Shown in pieces: positions 6,855-12,218 of a stretch of DNA of 12,218 nucleotides; within the stretch, counting starts at the first letter, position 1; each line of letters begins with the position of its first letter. The DNA lies in contig WUAJ01000049.1 of NCBI GenBank assembly GCA_009827215.1, forward strand, positions 1 to 12,218. The letters are read 5' to 3'. Position numbers and translations under genes: made by a program. Below the pieces are notes generated by a model. That model was not told the DNA's origin. It made no database searches and saw nothing but the letters and a program-made list of their open reading frames with translations. The stretch is from Phycisphaeraceae bacterium. Its GTDB lineage: Bacteria > Planctomycetota > Phycisphaerae > Phycisphaerales > UBA1924.

Positions 6855-6889
6855 TTGAGAGAAACGCGGGGTTGTGTGTCGTTTGGGCT

Positions 6890-7609
6890 TTATGCCTGAC
6901 GACGGCGGCGGGTGGTGAGCATGCCGCCTGCTGCGAGGAGTGCGAACGCTCCTGGTGCTGGGACAGCGAGCTGGTCTTGTGCACCTGCGTTTGCGAGTCC
7001 GACGACGCCGTCGAAGTTACCCCATCCGGCTTCGAGACCGATGGTCATCTTCTGCTTGAATCCTTCGACAGCATTGACGATGCTGTTCTGCAGATCGTTG
7101 CCGTTGGTTTTGGAGAAGGTGAGCGAACCTGCGGTGACATCGATGGAGGACGCGTCGCCGTTGTAGTCGTTGACGATTTCCCAGATGGTCAGCTGGAACG
7201 CTGCGGCTTGTGTGTTGTCGAACTCACGGTTGAGGTGTGCGTCGAATGTGGTTGCGTAGAGTGCACGGATCGCGCTGGACTTGGTGGAGTTCATTGCGGT
7301 GACTGTGCCGGTGGTGAGTGGGACATTGTCTACGCTGGTGACTTGGTATTCCGAGAAGTCGGTGGCGACATGCTCGGTGATGTCGGCGCAGTAGGTGTAG
7401 AGGGTGCCGTTCAAGAAGGTGTTTGGGGATTCGGCGCCTTGGATCTGGTGCTCGATCTCACCTGCGAATGCGTTGAATGATGAGTCGTTGATATTGATTT
7501 TGACATTGCGTCCTGCGCCGACTCCGGTGTACTTCATATCGATGATGTCTGCGGATGCGACGGTGGTTGCTGCGGCGATGATTGCGATTGCGGTGGTTGT
7601 GTTTTTCAT
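6890..7609 (-). CDS. Exported PEP-CTERM-type surface protein with thioester-like domain
   Basis: A 239-residue secreted protein. The signal peptide is about 1-20, with cleavage after ASA. The body has YCADI with Cys74, the only Cys of the whole protein, and AAAFQLTIWEIVND with Gln139. This Cys plus Q-x-x-I-W pairing is the pattern of Cys-Gln thioester-forming (TED-like) domains of bacterial adhesins, and related domains occur in PEP-CTERM proteins. A real thioester is inference. The C-terminus is a sorting tail: VPAPG at 216-220, a hydrophobic run and RRRRQA, a variant of the PEP-CTERM signal cut by exosortases. GGGAG lies about 8 bases before the ATG. The gene is flanked by its own promoter and terminator, so it is probably monocistronic. 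The start region shares 18 bases with that of the gene starting at 10835. Confidence 0.82.
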   Translation of the reverse strand: MKNTTTAIAIIAAATTVASADIIDMKYTGVGAGRNVKININDSSFNAFAGEIEHQIQGAESPNTFLNGTLYTYCADITEHVATDFSEYQVTSVDNVPLTTGTVTAMNSTKSSAIRALYATTFDAHLNREFDNTQAAAFQLTIWEIVNDYNGDASSIDVTAGSLTFSKTNGNDLQNSIVNAVEGFKQKMTIGLEAGWGNFDGVVGLANAGAQDQLAVPAPGAFALLAAGGMLTTRRRRQA

Positions 7610-7641
7610 TGTTGTTCTCCCGTGTTCTCTTGTTGCCGGTC

Positions 7642-7669
7642 ATAAAAGCATTGAGCGGCGATGTGTCAG
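7642..7669 (-). promoter_or_regulatory. Candidate promoter of the thioester-like gene
   Basis: The minus strand reads CTGACA (7669-7664; 5 of 6 to TTGACA), a 16-base spacer and TTTTAT (7647-7642; 4 of 6). This would give a leader of about 25 bases containing the GGGAG ribosome site. It is plausible but not unique. Confidence 0.4.
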
Positions 7670-7698
7670 TGCAAATAGACACCACAATCAGGGAGATG

Positions 7699-7730
7699 CC
7701 ATCACTGAGGGTGTTGCGAGCGAGTGATGG
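7699..7730. repeat. 8-bp inverted repeat upstream of the thioester-like gene
   Basis: CCATCACT (7699-7706) and AGTGATGG (7723-7730) are perfect inverted repeats around a 16-base centre. There is no T-tract on either side, so a terminator is unlikely. It lies about 30 bases upstream of the candidate -35 and could be an operator. Confidence 0.5.
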
Positions 7731-7753
7731 GTGAACTTGATCCGTTACAGATG

Positions 7754-7804
7754 GAACAGGTGTTCGAAGGTGAACATGGGAGCGCGGATCGCGGTCCGAG
7801 AACA
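7754..7804. promoter_or_regulatory. Cluster of GAACA/TGTTC half-sites
   Basis: GAACA at 7754, TGTTC at 7761, GAACA at 7772 and GAACA at 7800 lie within about 50 bases. The first two make the palindrome GAACAGGTGTTC. About 0.1 such pentamers would be expected by chance in this length. It is a possible binding site for a regulator of the gene starting at 7609; which regulator is unknown. Confidence 0.3.
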
Positions 7805-7836
7805 GCTTGGGAGAGAAGAAATGTGTAGGTATGAAA

Positions 7837-7860
7837 AAACCCCCGGCGTTGCGGGGGTTT
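7837..7860 (-). terminator. Intrinsic terminator of paralog 1
   Basis: AAACCCCCG and CGGGGGTTT form a 9-bp stem with a 6-base loop, followed on the minus strand by a run of six T. It sits 25 bases past the stop of the gene ending at 7885. Confidence 0.92.
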
Positions 7861-7884
7861 CAGAGGAGTTCAGAGTTTGATGTA

Positions 7885-8688
7885 TTATCGGCGGCGACGG
7901 CCGGCGAATAGGCCTGCGGCACCGAGGAGCATTGCTGAACCTGGAGCTGGGACGATGGACTTATCCTTCGAGATGATGAACTGCTCACCAGCTGCGAGGG
8001 TGATGTCCCATTGGAATGCCCAACCGACATCGCCTGCGAATGAGGCGGAGCCGTCAAGGTTATCGATGGCGTTGTCGTTGAGGAATGCGCTCATCGCAAC
8101 AGCGTTGCTCATTTGGAAGAGCGTTGGAGCAGGGGTGACGACTGTTTCTGCAACAGAGAAGTCGTTGTCTGCTTGTTGAGCGGTGTTGCCGCCGACGATT
8201 TGGCCTGCGTCATCGGAGAAGTCTCCGCCGAGGTCGAAGTCGACGAACTGGAAGAACGAGAGCGACATTGATGCGTTGCTCGTGTTGCGGATGGTGATCT
8301 GCTCTGCGAGGTCAGCGTTGCTTGAGCCTGCGGTACCACCACGGAGGGTGAAGAGCGTTTCGATCTGGAGTCCATTGCCGTCCGAGTAGAGCTGCGCGAG
8401 TGCGTCGTGGCTTGTGTCGGTGAATGGGTTGGTGTCGGAAGTGAAGATGCCGTCGAGTGACAGGTTCACATCATCGACTCGGTATTCACGGGTGTCCGAT
8501 GCGCGGCGGAAGAAGAAGTCTTGAGCGAAGATTTGCTCAATACCATCGACGAGCCAGCTGATTTGTCCGGAGTTTGTGTCGAAGGTCGCGGTTGAGTTCG
8601 CATCTGCGAGTACATTTACACCACCTGCGAGGCTGACCGACGCCATACCTGCGCACGACGCAACAGCGATTACGGTTGTTTTGAACAT
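7885..8688 (-). CDS. VPAPG-tailed secreted protein, tandem family paralog 1
   Basis: A 267-residue exported protein of unknown function, first of four tandem paralogs. The signal peptide is 1-21, cut after SLA. Family blocks, with positions: SGQISWLVDG (40-49), AQDFFFRR (55-62), DTNPF (85-89), LQIETLFTLRG (107-117), DLAEQITIRN (126-135), SFFQFVDFDLGGD (144-156), NTAQQAD (168-174), ETVVTP (181-186), GWAFQWDITL (222-231) and SKDKSIVPAPG (240-250). It reads as an all-beta extracellular domain with acidic, possibly calcium-binding loops and no Cys after the signal. The tail VPAPG, a hydrophobic run and RRRR is a PEP-CTERM-like sorting signal. The ATG at 8688 is chosen because the signal peptide begins there; the in-frame upstream part covers the promoter. 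It has its own promoter and terminator. Confidence 0.82.
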   Translation of the reverse strand: MFKTTVIAVASCAGMASVSLAGGVNVLADANSTATFDTNSGQISWLVDGIEQIFAQDFFFRRASDTREYRVDDVNLSLDGIFTSDTNPFTDTSHDALAQLYSDGNGLQIETLFTLRGGTAGSSNADLAEQITIRNTSNASMSLSFFQFVDFDLGGDFSDDAGQIVGGNTAQQADNDFSVAETVVTPAPTLFQMSNAVAMSAFLNDNAIDNLDGSASFAGDVGWAFQWDITLAAGEQFIISKDKSIVPAPGSAMLLGAAGLFAGRRRR

Positions 8689-8762
8689 GATTGAATCTCT
8701 CTTTCTCTGTTCTCTCTCAGAGCAGCCGGCACAGAACTGCATAAATCGTCCCACTTGTGGCC

Positions 8763-8792
8763 AGTTTACCCCAGTTGAAAGTGGCATTGCAA
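8763..8792 (-). promoter_or_regulatory. Promoter of paralog 1
   Basis: The minus strand has TTGCAA (8792-8787), an 18-base spacer and TAAACT (8768-8763). Seven bases further is AGTGGGAC, whose first base (8755) is the expected start site. The same -10, the same 7-base gap and the same AGTGGGAC occur before paralog 2, which strongly supports the call. The leader would be about 67 bases. Confidence 0.65.
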
Positions 8793-8832
8793 GACAGTTT
8801 TTCAAATTGCCAACGAATTGTTTTATATCTGG

Positions 8833-8843
8833 TTAATTATCGG
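8833..8843 (-). repeat. Shared upstream 11-mer, copy 1
   Basis: CCGATAATTAA on the minus strand, 40 bases upstream of the paralog 1 -35. An identical copy lies 22 bases upstream of the paralog 2 -35. It may be an activator site or AT-rich UP-like element, or a relic of duplication. Confidence 0.5.
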
Positions 8844-8890
8844 AAATAGATGTGTTTGTTTGGGATTTGGCTAATTTGGCGGAAAAGAGA

Positions 8891-8917
8891 AAGCACCCTG
8901 CCGGTGACAGGGTGCTT
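8891..8917 (-). terminator. Intrinsic terminator of paralog 2
   Basis: AAGCACCCTG and CAGGGTGCTT form a perfect 10-bp stem with a 7-base loop. The minus strand continues into a pyrimidine-rich TTTCTCTTTTCC. It is 25 bases past the stop at 8942. Confidence 0.88.
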
Positions 8918-8941
8918 GAGTTTGTTGATATACAGCTTTGC

Positions 8942-9751
8942 TCAGCGACGACGGCGTGTGCCGAGGAGGCTTGCACCTGCAAGGAGTGCGAGGGATCCTG
9001 GAGCTGGAACAACTGATTTGTTCTTGGAGATGAGGAAGGAATCGCCTGCTTCGAGGGTGATATCCCACTGGAATGCCCATGCGACATCTCCGGAATGTGA
9101 GCTTGTTCCGTCAAGGTTATCGATATCGCCATCCCGGAGGAGTCCAGAGAGCACAAATGAGTTGTCCATTTGGAATGCGACTGGTTGTGGGGTTGCAACA
9201 GTTTCACTCATCTGGAATCCGGATCCATCGGATTGTTGGGCGGTGTTGCCTCCAACAATCTGACCAAAGTCATCGAATGCGGTTCCGCCGAGGTCGAAAT
9301 CAACGAACTGGAAGAAGCTCAAAGAAACGGCGCTGTTACCCATATTGCGGATGGTGATTTGCTCTGCAAGGTCAGCGGATCCTGATCCGGCGGCGTTGCC
9401 GCGGATAGTGAAGAGCGTTTCGATTTCAAGACCTGCACCGTCGGTGAAGAGCGATCCGAATGCATCGTCACGCGTGTCTGTGAACGGGTTGGTGTCTTGG
9501 GTGAAGTTACCAACATTATTCAGGTTAAAAGAATCAACTCTGTATTCACGAGTGTCTGTTCCGCGACGGAAGTAGAATTCTTGTGCGAAAACTTGGTTGA
9601 CGCCGTCGATGTCCCAGCTGATTTGTCCAGACGCAGCATCAAACTCAGCGCTTGAGTTTCCATCAGCAATGGTGAAGGTTTGTGGACCAGCGAGTGCTGA
9701 GGTTGCGAAACCGGCGCACAGAGCGATTCCGAATACGGTTCTTTTGTCCAT
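8942..9751 (-). CDS. VPAPG-tailed secreted protein, tandem family paralog 2
   Basis: A 269-residue exported member of the same family, function unknown. The signal peptide is 1-21, cut after ALA. It keeps the blocks SGQISWDIDG, AQEFYFRRGTDTREYRVD, DTNPFTD, LEIETLFTIRG, DLAEQITIRN, SFFQFVDFDLGG, NTAQQSD and WAFQWDITL, and ends VPAPG (248-252), a hydrophobic run and RRRR. With paralog 1 it shares DTREYRVD, not found in the other two. A small insertion (SDGSGFQ) follows NTAQQ, and ETVATP replaces ETVVTP. The mature part has no Cys. The ATG at 9751 starts the signal peptide; a purine-rich GAGAGAGAG lies ahead of it, a weak ribosome site. It has its own promoter and terminator, so its expression can be set independently of its neighbours. 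Confidence 0.82.
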   Translation of the reverse strand: MDKRTVFGIALCAGFATSALAGPQTFTIADGNSSAEFDAASGQISWDIDGVNQVFAQEFYFRRGTDTREYRVDSFNLNNVGNFTQDTNPFTDTRDDAFGSLFTDGAGLEIETLFTIRGNAAGSGSADLAEQITIRNMGNSAVSLSFFQFVDFDLGGTAFDDFGQIVGGNTAQQSDGSGFQMSETVATPQPVAFQMDNSFVLSGLLRDGDIDNLDGTSSHSGDVAWAFQWDITLEAGDSFLISKNKSVVPAPGSLALLAGASLLGTRRRR

Positions 9752-9819
9752 GGTTTTCTCTCTCTCTTCTCTCAGAGCGGTCGAAACGGAGCCGCAACAT
9801 GGGTGTCCCACTCCATACG

Positions 9820-9847
9820 AGTTTACTGGAGCGGGTGCCGAGTTCAA
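9820..9847 (-). promoter_or_regulatory. Promoter of paralog 2
   Basis: The minus strand has TTGAAC (9847-9842), a 16-base spacer and TAAACT (9825-9820), then 7 bases and AGTGGGAC starting at 9812, the likely start site. The layout matches paralog 1. The leader of about 61 bases also shares GCTCTGAGAGA near the start codon with paralog 1. Confidence 0.65.
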
Positions 9848-9869
9848 GAGGCGCCCAGGCAATTTGCAA

Positions 9870-9880
9870 TTAATTATCGG
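9870..9880 (-). repeat. Shared upstream 11-mer, copy 2
   Basis: CCGATAATTAA on the minus strand, identical to the copy upstream of paralog 1 but 18 bases closer to the -35. Confidence 0.5.
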
Positions 9881-9953
9881 TGTGGTGGGGCAAATTGTGG
9901 ATGAGGGGTGATTTAGTCTACTAACAAATATGAAACAGAAGGAAGTGGCATGA

Positions 9954-9980
9954 AAAACACCCCATCAGATGGGGTGTTTT
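9954..9980 (-). terminator. Intrinsic terminator of paralog 3
   Basis: AAAACACCCCAT and ATGGGGTGTTTT form a perfect 12-bp stem with a 3-base loop, with T-rich ends on both strands. It is 40 bases past the stop at 10020. Confidence 0.92.
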
Positions 9981-10019
9981 GAGAGGGGAGTATTTTGATA
10001 GAGACTTCGCTACGCGTGC

Positions 10020-10835
10020 TTATGCACGACGGCGGCGGGTGCTCAGGAGTCCTGCACCAGCGAGCAGTGCGAGTGAGCCTGGGGCTGGGACGATGGACTT
10101 GTCCTTTGAGATGAGGAATGAGTCACCTGCTTCGAGGGTGATGTTCCACTGGAATGCCCAAGCGACATCACCTTCGTAGGAGGAGTCGCCGTTGAGGTCA
10201 TCAATCATGCCGTTTTCCCAGAGGTCGGACATATCCGTGTAGCTTCCCATTTGGAATGCGTCTGGAGATGGGGTGACGACTGTTTCGGAGAGGTAGAAGT
10301 CATCGTCGGATTGCTGAGCGATGTTGCCGTCAACGATCATGCCCATGTCATCGTCGGAGTCTGAGCCGAGGTCGAAGTCGACATACTGGAAGAAGGAGAT
10401 GACGATGGTTTCGTTGCCGTTGTTGGTGAGGGAGATCTGCTCTGCGAGATCGGAGATCCCTGAGCCATCGGTTCCACCACGGAGTGTGAAGGTGGTTTCG
10501 ATTTCGAGTCCCGAGGCGCTGTCGCCCCAGAGTGTGGAGATCGAGTCGTAGCGATCATCGGTGAACGGGTTGGTGTCGTTGATTGCTTGGCCGAGGAGTG
10601 TCAGGGTGTTGACATTGACCTCGTCGTTGTAACCTGGGAGGCGGAAGTAGAACTCTTGTGCGTAGAGCTGTTCTTCTCCGTCGACGATCCAGGAGTACTG
10701 TCCTGTGGAGTTGTCGAAGGTTGCGGTGGAGTTGCCGTCACCGAGGACGATTTCTTCGGTGCCGCCTTCTCCTGCGAGTGCAGCGGTCGAAAGTGCAGTG
10801 AGTGCTGCGATTGTGATTGCTGTTGTGTTTTTCAT
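10020..10835 (-). CDS. VPAPG-tailed secreted protein, tandem family paralog 3
   Basis: A 271-residue exported member of the family and its most divergent copy. The signal peptide is 1-21, cut after ALA. It keeps GQYSWIVDG, AQEFYFR, DTNPFTDD, LEIETTFTLRG, DLAEQISLTN, SFFQYVDFDLG, QQSDDDF, SETVVTP, WAFQWNITL and SKDKSIVPAPG, and ends RRRRA. It differs by LPGYNDEVNVN in place of the DTREYRVD region, by a very acidic DSDDDMG loop and by EGGTEE after the signal. The acidic loops suggest calcium binding, which is inference. GGGGGAG lies about 8 bases before the ATG, inside a structured leader like that of paralog 4. Only 109 bases separate it from the upstream paralog 4 and no strong terminator is seen there, so some read-through from paralog 4 is possible. 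Confidence 0.82.
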   Translation of the reverse strand: MKNTTAITIAALTALSTAALAGEGGTEEIVLGDGNSTATFDNSTGQYSWIVDGEEQLYAQEFYFRLPGYNDEVNVNTLTLLGQAINDTNPFTDDRYDSISTLWGDSASGLEIETTFTLRGGTDGSGISDLAEQISLTNNGNETIVISFFQYVDFDLGSDSDDDMGMIVDGNIAQQSDDDFYLSETVVTPSPDAFQMGSYTDMSDLWENGMIDDLNGDSSYEGDVAWAFQWNITLEAGDSFLISKDKSIVPAPGSLALLAGAGLLSTRRRRA

Positions 10836-10841
10836 TGTTTA

Positions 10842-10876
10842 TCTCCCCCGGATTTTCCTCGTTGCGCGAGGCTCCA
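10842..10876 (-). promoter_or_regulatory. Structured leader of paralog 3
   Basis: The minus strand reads TGGAG, then the hairpin CCTCG-CGCAA-CGAGG (10871-10857), then AAAATCC and GGGGGAGA just ahead of the start codon. The order and the 5-bp stem with 5-base loop recur before paralog 4. A TAAACA at 10886-10881 could be the -10, but no good -35 is seen. Confidence 0.45.
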
Positions 10877-10944
10877 GATTTGTTTACGAATAAGCGATCA
10901 GATTCGTGTTGCGTTCGATTGATCGCGGTTTTCCACGAGTGTGA

Positions 10945-11751
10945 TTAACGACGACGACGGGTGCTGATTAGTCCAGCGCCTGCGAGCAGAGCGAGTGAAC
11001 CTGGAGCTGGGACGATGGACTTGTCCTTCGAGATGATGAATGCTTCACCAGACTCGAGGGTGATGTCCCATTGGAATGCCCAAGCGACGTTGCCTTGGTA
11101 TGAGGCTTGGCCGCTGAGGGTGTCGATGGCATCATCGTTGAGCATGTCGGACATTGCGATTGCGTCGCCGACTTGGAACAGTGTTGGTTGTGGGGTGACG
11201 ACGGTTTCGGAGATGAAGAAGCCGTCATCGCTTTGAGCGACGGTGTTGCCGTTGACGATTTCACCGAAGTCATCGTCGATGTCGCCGCCGAGATCGAAGT
11301 CAACGAACTGGAAGAAGGAGAGTGAGAGTGTGGAGTCTCCGAAGTTGCGGATGACGATTTGCTCTGCAAGGTCGGAGCGGCCTGAGCCGTCGGTGCCGCC
11401 GCGGAGGGTGAAGATGGTTTCGATCTGCATCCCGTTGTCGTCGTTGTACAGTTGTGCGATTGCGTCTTCGCGATCGTCACGGAATGGGTTGGTGTCGGTG
11501 GTGAGGATGCCGTCGAGGCTGAGGTTCGCAGCGCTGAGCAGCAGTTCGCCTTGATCGGTTGAACGACGGAAGTAGAACTCTTGTGCGAAGAGTTGTGACA
11601 CGCCGTCGACTTCCCATGAGATTTGACCGCTGTTGAGGTCGAAGCTCGCGGACGAGTTTCGGTCTTCGAGTGTGTAAACGGGGTCACTTGCGAGTGCGGT
11701 CGAGGCAACTGCAACTGAAGCGGTAAGGACGATTATGTTCTTTGTAAGCAT
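10945..11751 (-). CDS. VPAPG-tailed secreted protein, tandem family paralog 4
   Basis: A 268-residue exported member of the family, function unknown. The signal peptide is 1-21, cut after ALA. Blocks present are SGQISWEVDG, AQEFYFRR, NLSLDGILTTDTNPF, MQIETIFTLRG, DLAEQIVIRN, SFFQFVDFDLGGDIDDDFG, ETVVTP, NVAWAFQWDITL and SKDKSIVPAPG, ending RRRR. Its NLSLDGI segment and TPxPTLFQ are closest to paralog 1, whereas its leader resembles that of paralog 3. NTVAQSDD replaces NTAQQ.D. The mature part lacks Cys. GGGGGAG precedes the ATG by about 11 bases. No terminator hairpin with a T-tract is visible between its stop and paralog 3, so the two may be partly co-transcribed. Confidence 0.82.
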   Translation of the reverse strand: MLTKNIIVLTASVAVASTALASDPVYTLEDRNSSASFDLNSGQISWEVDGVSQLFAQEFYFRRSTDQGELLLSAANLSLDGILTTDTNPFRDDREDAIAQLYNDDNGMQIETIFTLRGGTDGSGRSDLAEQIVIRNFGDSTLSLSFFQFVDFDLGGDIDDDFGEIVNGNTVAQSDDGFFISETVVTPQPTLFQVGDAIAMSDMLNDDAIDTLSGQASYQGNVAWAFQWDITLESGEAFIISKDKSIVPAPGSLALLAGAGLISTRRRR

Positions 11752-11760
11752 GATACTGAT

Positions 11761-11799
11761 TCTCCCCCGGGGGTTTTCCCCGAAAAACGAGACTCTCCA
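11761..11799 (-). promoter_or_regulatory. Structured leader of paralog 4
   Basis: The minus strand has TGGAG, then the hairpin TCTCG-TTTTT-CGGGG (11792-11778, with two G-T pairs), then AAAACCCCC and GGGGGAGA. The stem differs in sequence from that of paralog 3 but keeps pairing and dimensions. The CCCCC next to GGGGG could also mask the ribosome binding site. Confidence 0.45.
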
Positions 11800-11949
11800 A
11801 GTGTTCTCGGAACTGAATGTGCCTCAGGAATCAGCGTCTGCAAGTAATTGTGGGAGAAAGAGTTCAATTCAGCATGATTTTTTTCGGACCGACAGATCCG
11901 TGATTTTGATCAACTGAAGTCCGATAACAAGTTGTGCTGTGAGCACTAA

Positions 11950-11972
11950 AAACCCCCGACAATCAGGGGTTT
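11950..11972 (-). terminator. Intrinsic terminator of the choice-of-anchor-A gene
   Basis: AAACCCC and GGGGTTT form a 7-bp stem with a 9-base loop; on the minus strand it ends in a run of five T. It lies about 37 bases past the stop at 12010. Confidence 0.82.
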
Positions 11973-12009
11973 GTGTGCATATGTTTCTAAATACCTTTAT
12001 ATGCTTCGC

Positions 12010-12218
12010 TTACGCGCGTCGGCGTCGGGCGATGACCAGGCCGCTCATTCCGAGGAGTGCGAAAGTTGAAGGCGTTGGGACAGCGCCTGTGTAGGTGTGG
12101 CGGCGGATCTCGGCGTTCATGATTGCGACGGAGTCGACGAAAACGGAGCCGTTGATCCCGCCTCCGGTGAGGTTGAGCTGGGCATCGGTGGCGAGGATCG
12201 CGCCGTTGAAAGAGTTGT
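12010..12218 (-). CDS. Choice-of-anchor-A family exported protein, C-terminal end (cut by window edge)
   Basis: Only the last 68 complete codons are in the window; the start lies beyond the right edge. The visible part reads NSFNGAILATDAQLNLTG, then GGINGSVFVDSVAIMNAEI, then TYTGAVPTPS, a hydrophobic run and RRRRA. The G-I-L-A...N-G-x-I-N-G-S-V pattern is the end of the choice-of-anchor-A domain, a repeat-like beta domain found on bacterial surface proteins with varied sorting tails. Here the tail is PEP-CTERM-like, with VPTPS instead of the VPAPG of its neighbours and a slightly longer hydrophobic run. Surface attachment after exosortase processing is inferred. It is followed by its own terminator. 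Confidence 0.75.
   Translation of the reverse strand, partial: NSFNGAILATDAQLNLTGGGINGSVFVDSVAIMNAEIRRHTYTGAVPTPSTFALLGMSGLVIARRRRA

Noticed and set aside
8689..8805. N-terminal extension of paralog 1 (and the similar one of paralog 2, 9752-9862).
   Set aside because: The extensions read through the conserved promoter and leader, and would bury the signal peptides inside the proteins.
10891..10927. GCGATCA ... TGATCGC as a terminator between paralogs 4 and 3.
   Set aside because: The loop is over 20 bases and there is no following T-tract on the minus strand.
10968..11714. A 248-codon open frame in another minus-strand frame within paralog 4.
   Set aside because: Ser/Thr-rich shadow of the real frame; the frame chosen has the signal peptide, family blocks and sorting tail.
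6826..11972. The intergenic hairpins as a repeated mobile or REP-like element.
   Set aside because: The five stems have unrelated sequences and each sits 25-40 bases past a stop codon with T-rich ends, as expected of terminators.

Overview
The window looks like a piece of a planctomycete chromosome, most likely class Phycisphaerae. The case rests on several lineage habits seen together: a two-repeat dockerin tail ending in GCP, a CPKCGYNL...CSECG zinc ribbon fused to membrane helices, GC-rich DNA, and a run of secreted proteins ending in VPAPG, a short hydrophobic stretch and RRRR. The genus cannot be read from the sequence.

Left part (1-6780), housekeeping and small operons. The 5' part of trpC (indole-3-glycerol-phosphate synthase) runs off the left edge on the minus strand. 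It is divergent from a CPBP-family membrane protease, and the two start codons appear to share the palindrome CATG. Convergent to the protease is a three-gene minus-strand operon (3254 to 1327): a Tat-exported protein of unknown function, a tail-collar (microcystin-dependent-protein type) protein and a secreted GC-type dockerin protein. A clear promoter and Shine-Dalgarno site precede this operon. Divergent from it is a plus-strand operon of trpS, a MauE/DoxX-like membrane protein and a class IV PLP aminotransferase. It meets a two-gene minus-strand unit: a small membrane protein and a zinc-ribbon membrane protein with AT-richer DNA.

Right part (6826-12218), surface-protein island. Six consecutive minus-strand genes encode exported proteins with signal peptides and PEP-CTERM-like C-terminal sorting tails. 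They are a thioester-domain-like protein, four tandem paralogs of one Cys-free family (267-271 aa), and the C-terminal end of a choice-of-anchor-A protein at the right edge. Each gap in the island either carries a strong intrinsic terminator or, between paralogs 3 and 4, a structured leader, so most genes look like separate transcription units. Paralogs 1 and 2 share a promoter whose -10, presumed start site and upstream 11-mer are conserved. Paralogs 3 and 4 share a different leader with a 5-bp hairpin. No exosortase, which would be expected to process these tails, lies in the window.

No rRNA, tRNA, CRISPR array, insertion sequence or phage module was seen. No stretch over 300 bases lacks a gene. 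The intergenic regions of about 200-275 bases in the island hold the promoters, leaders, terminators and operator-like repeats listed below.
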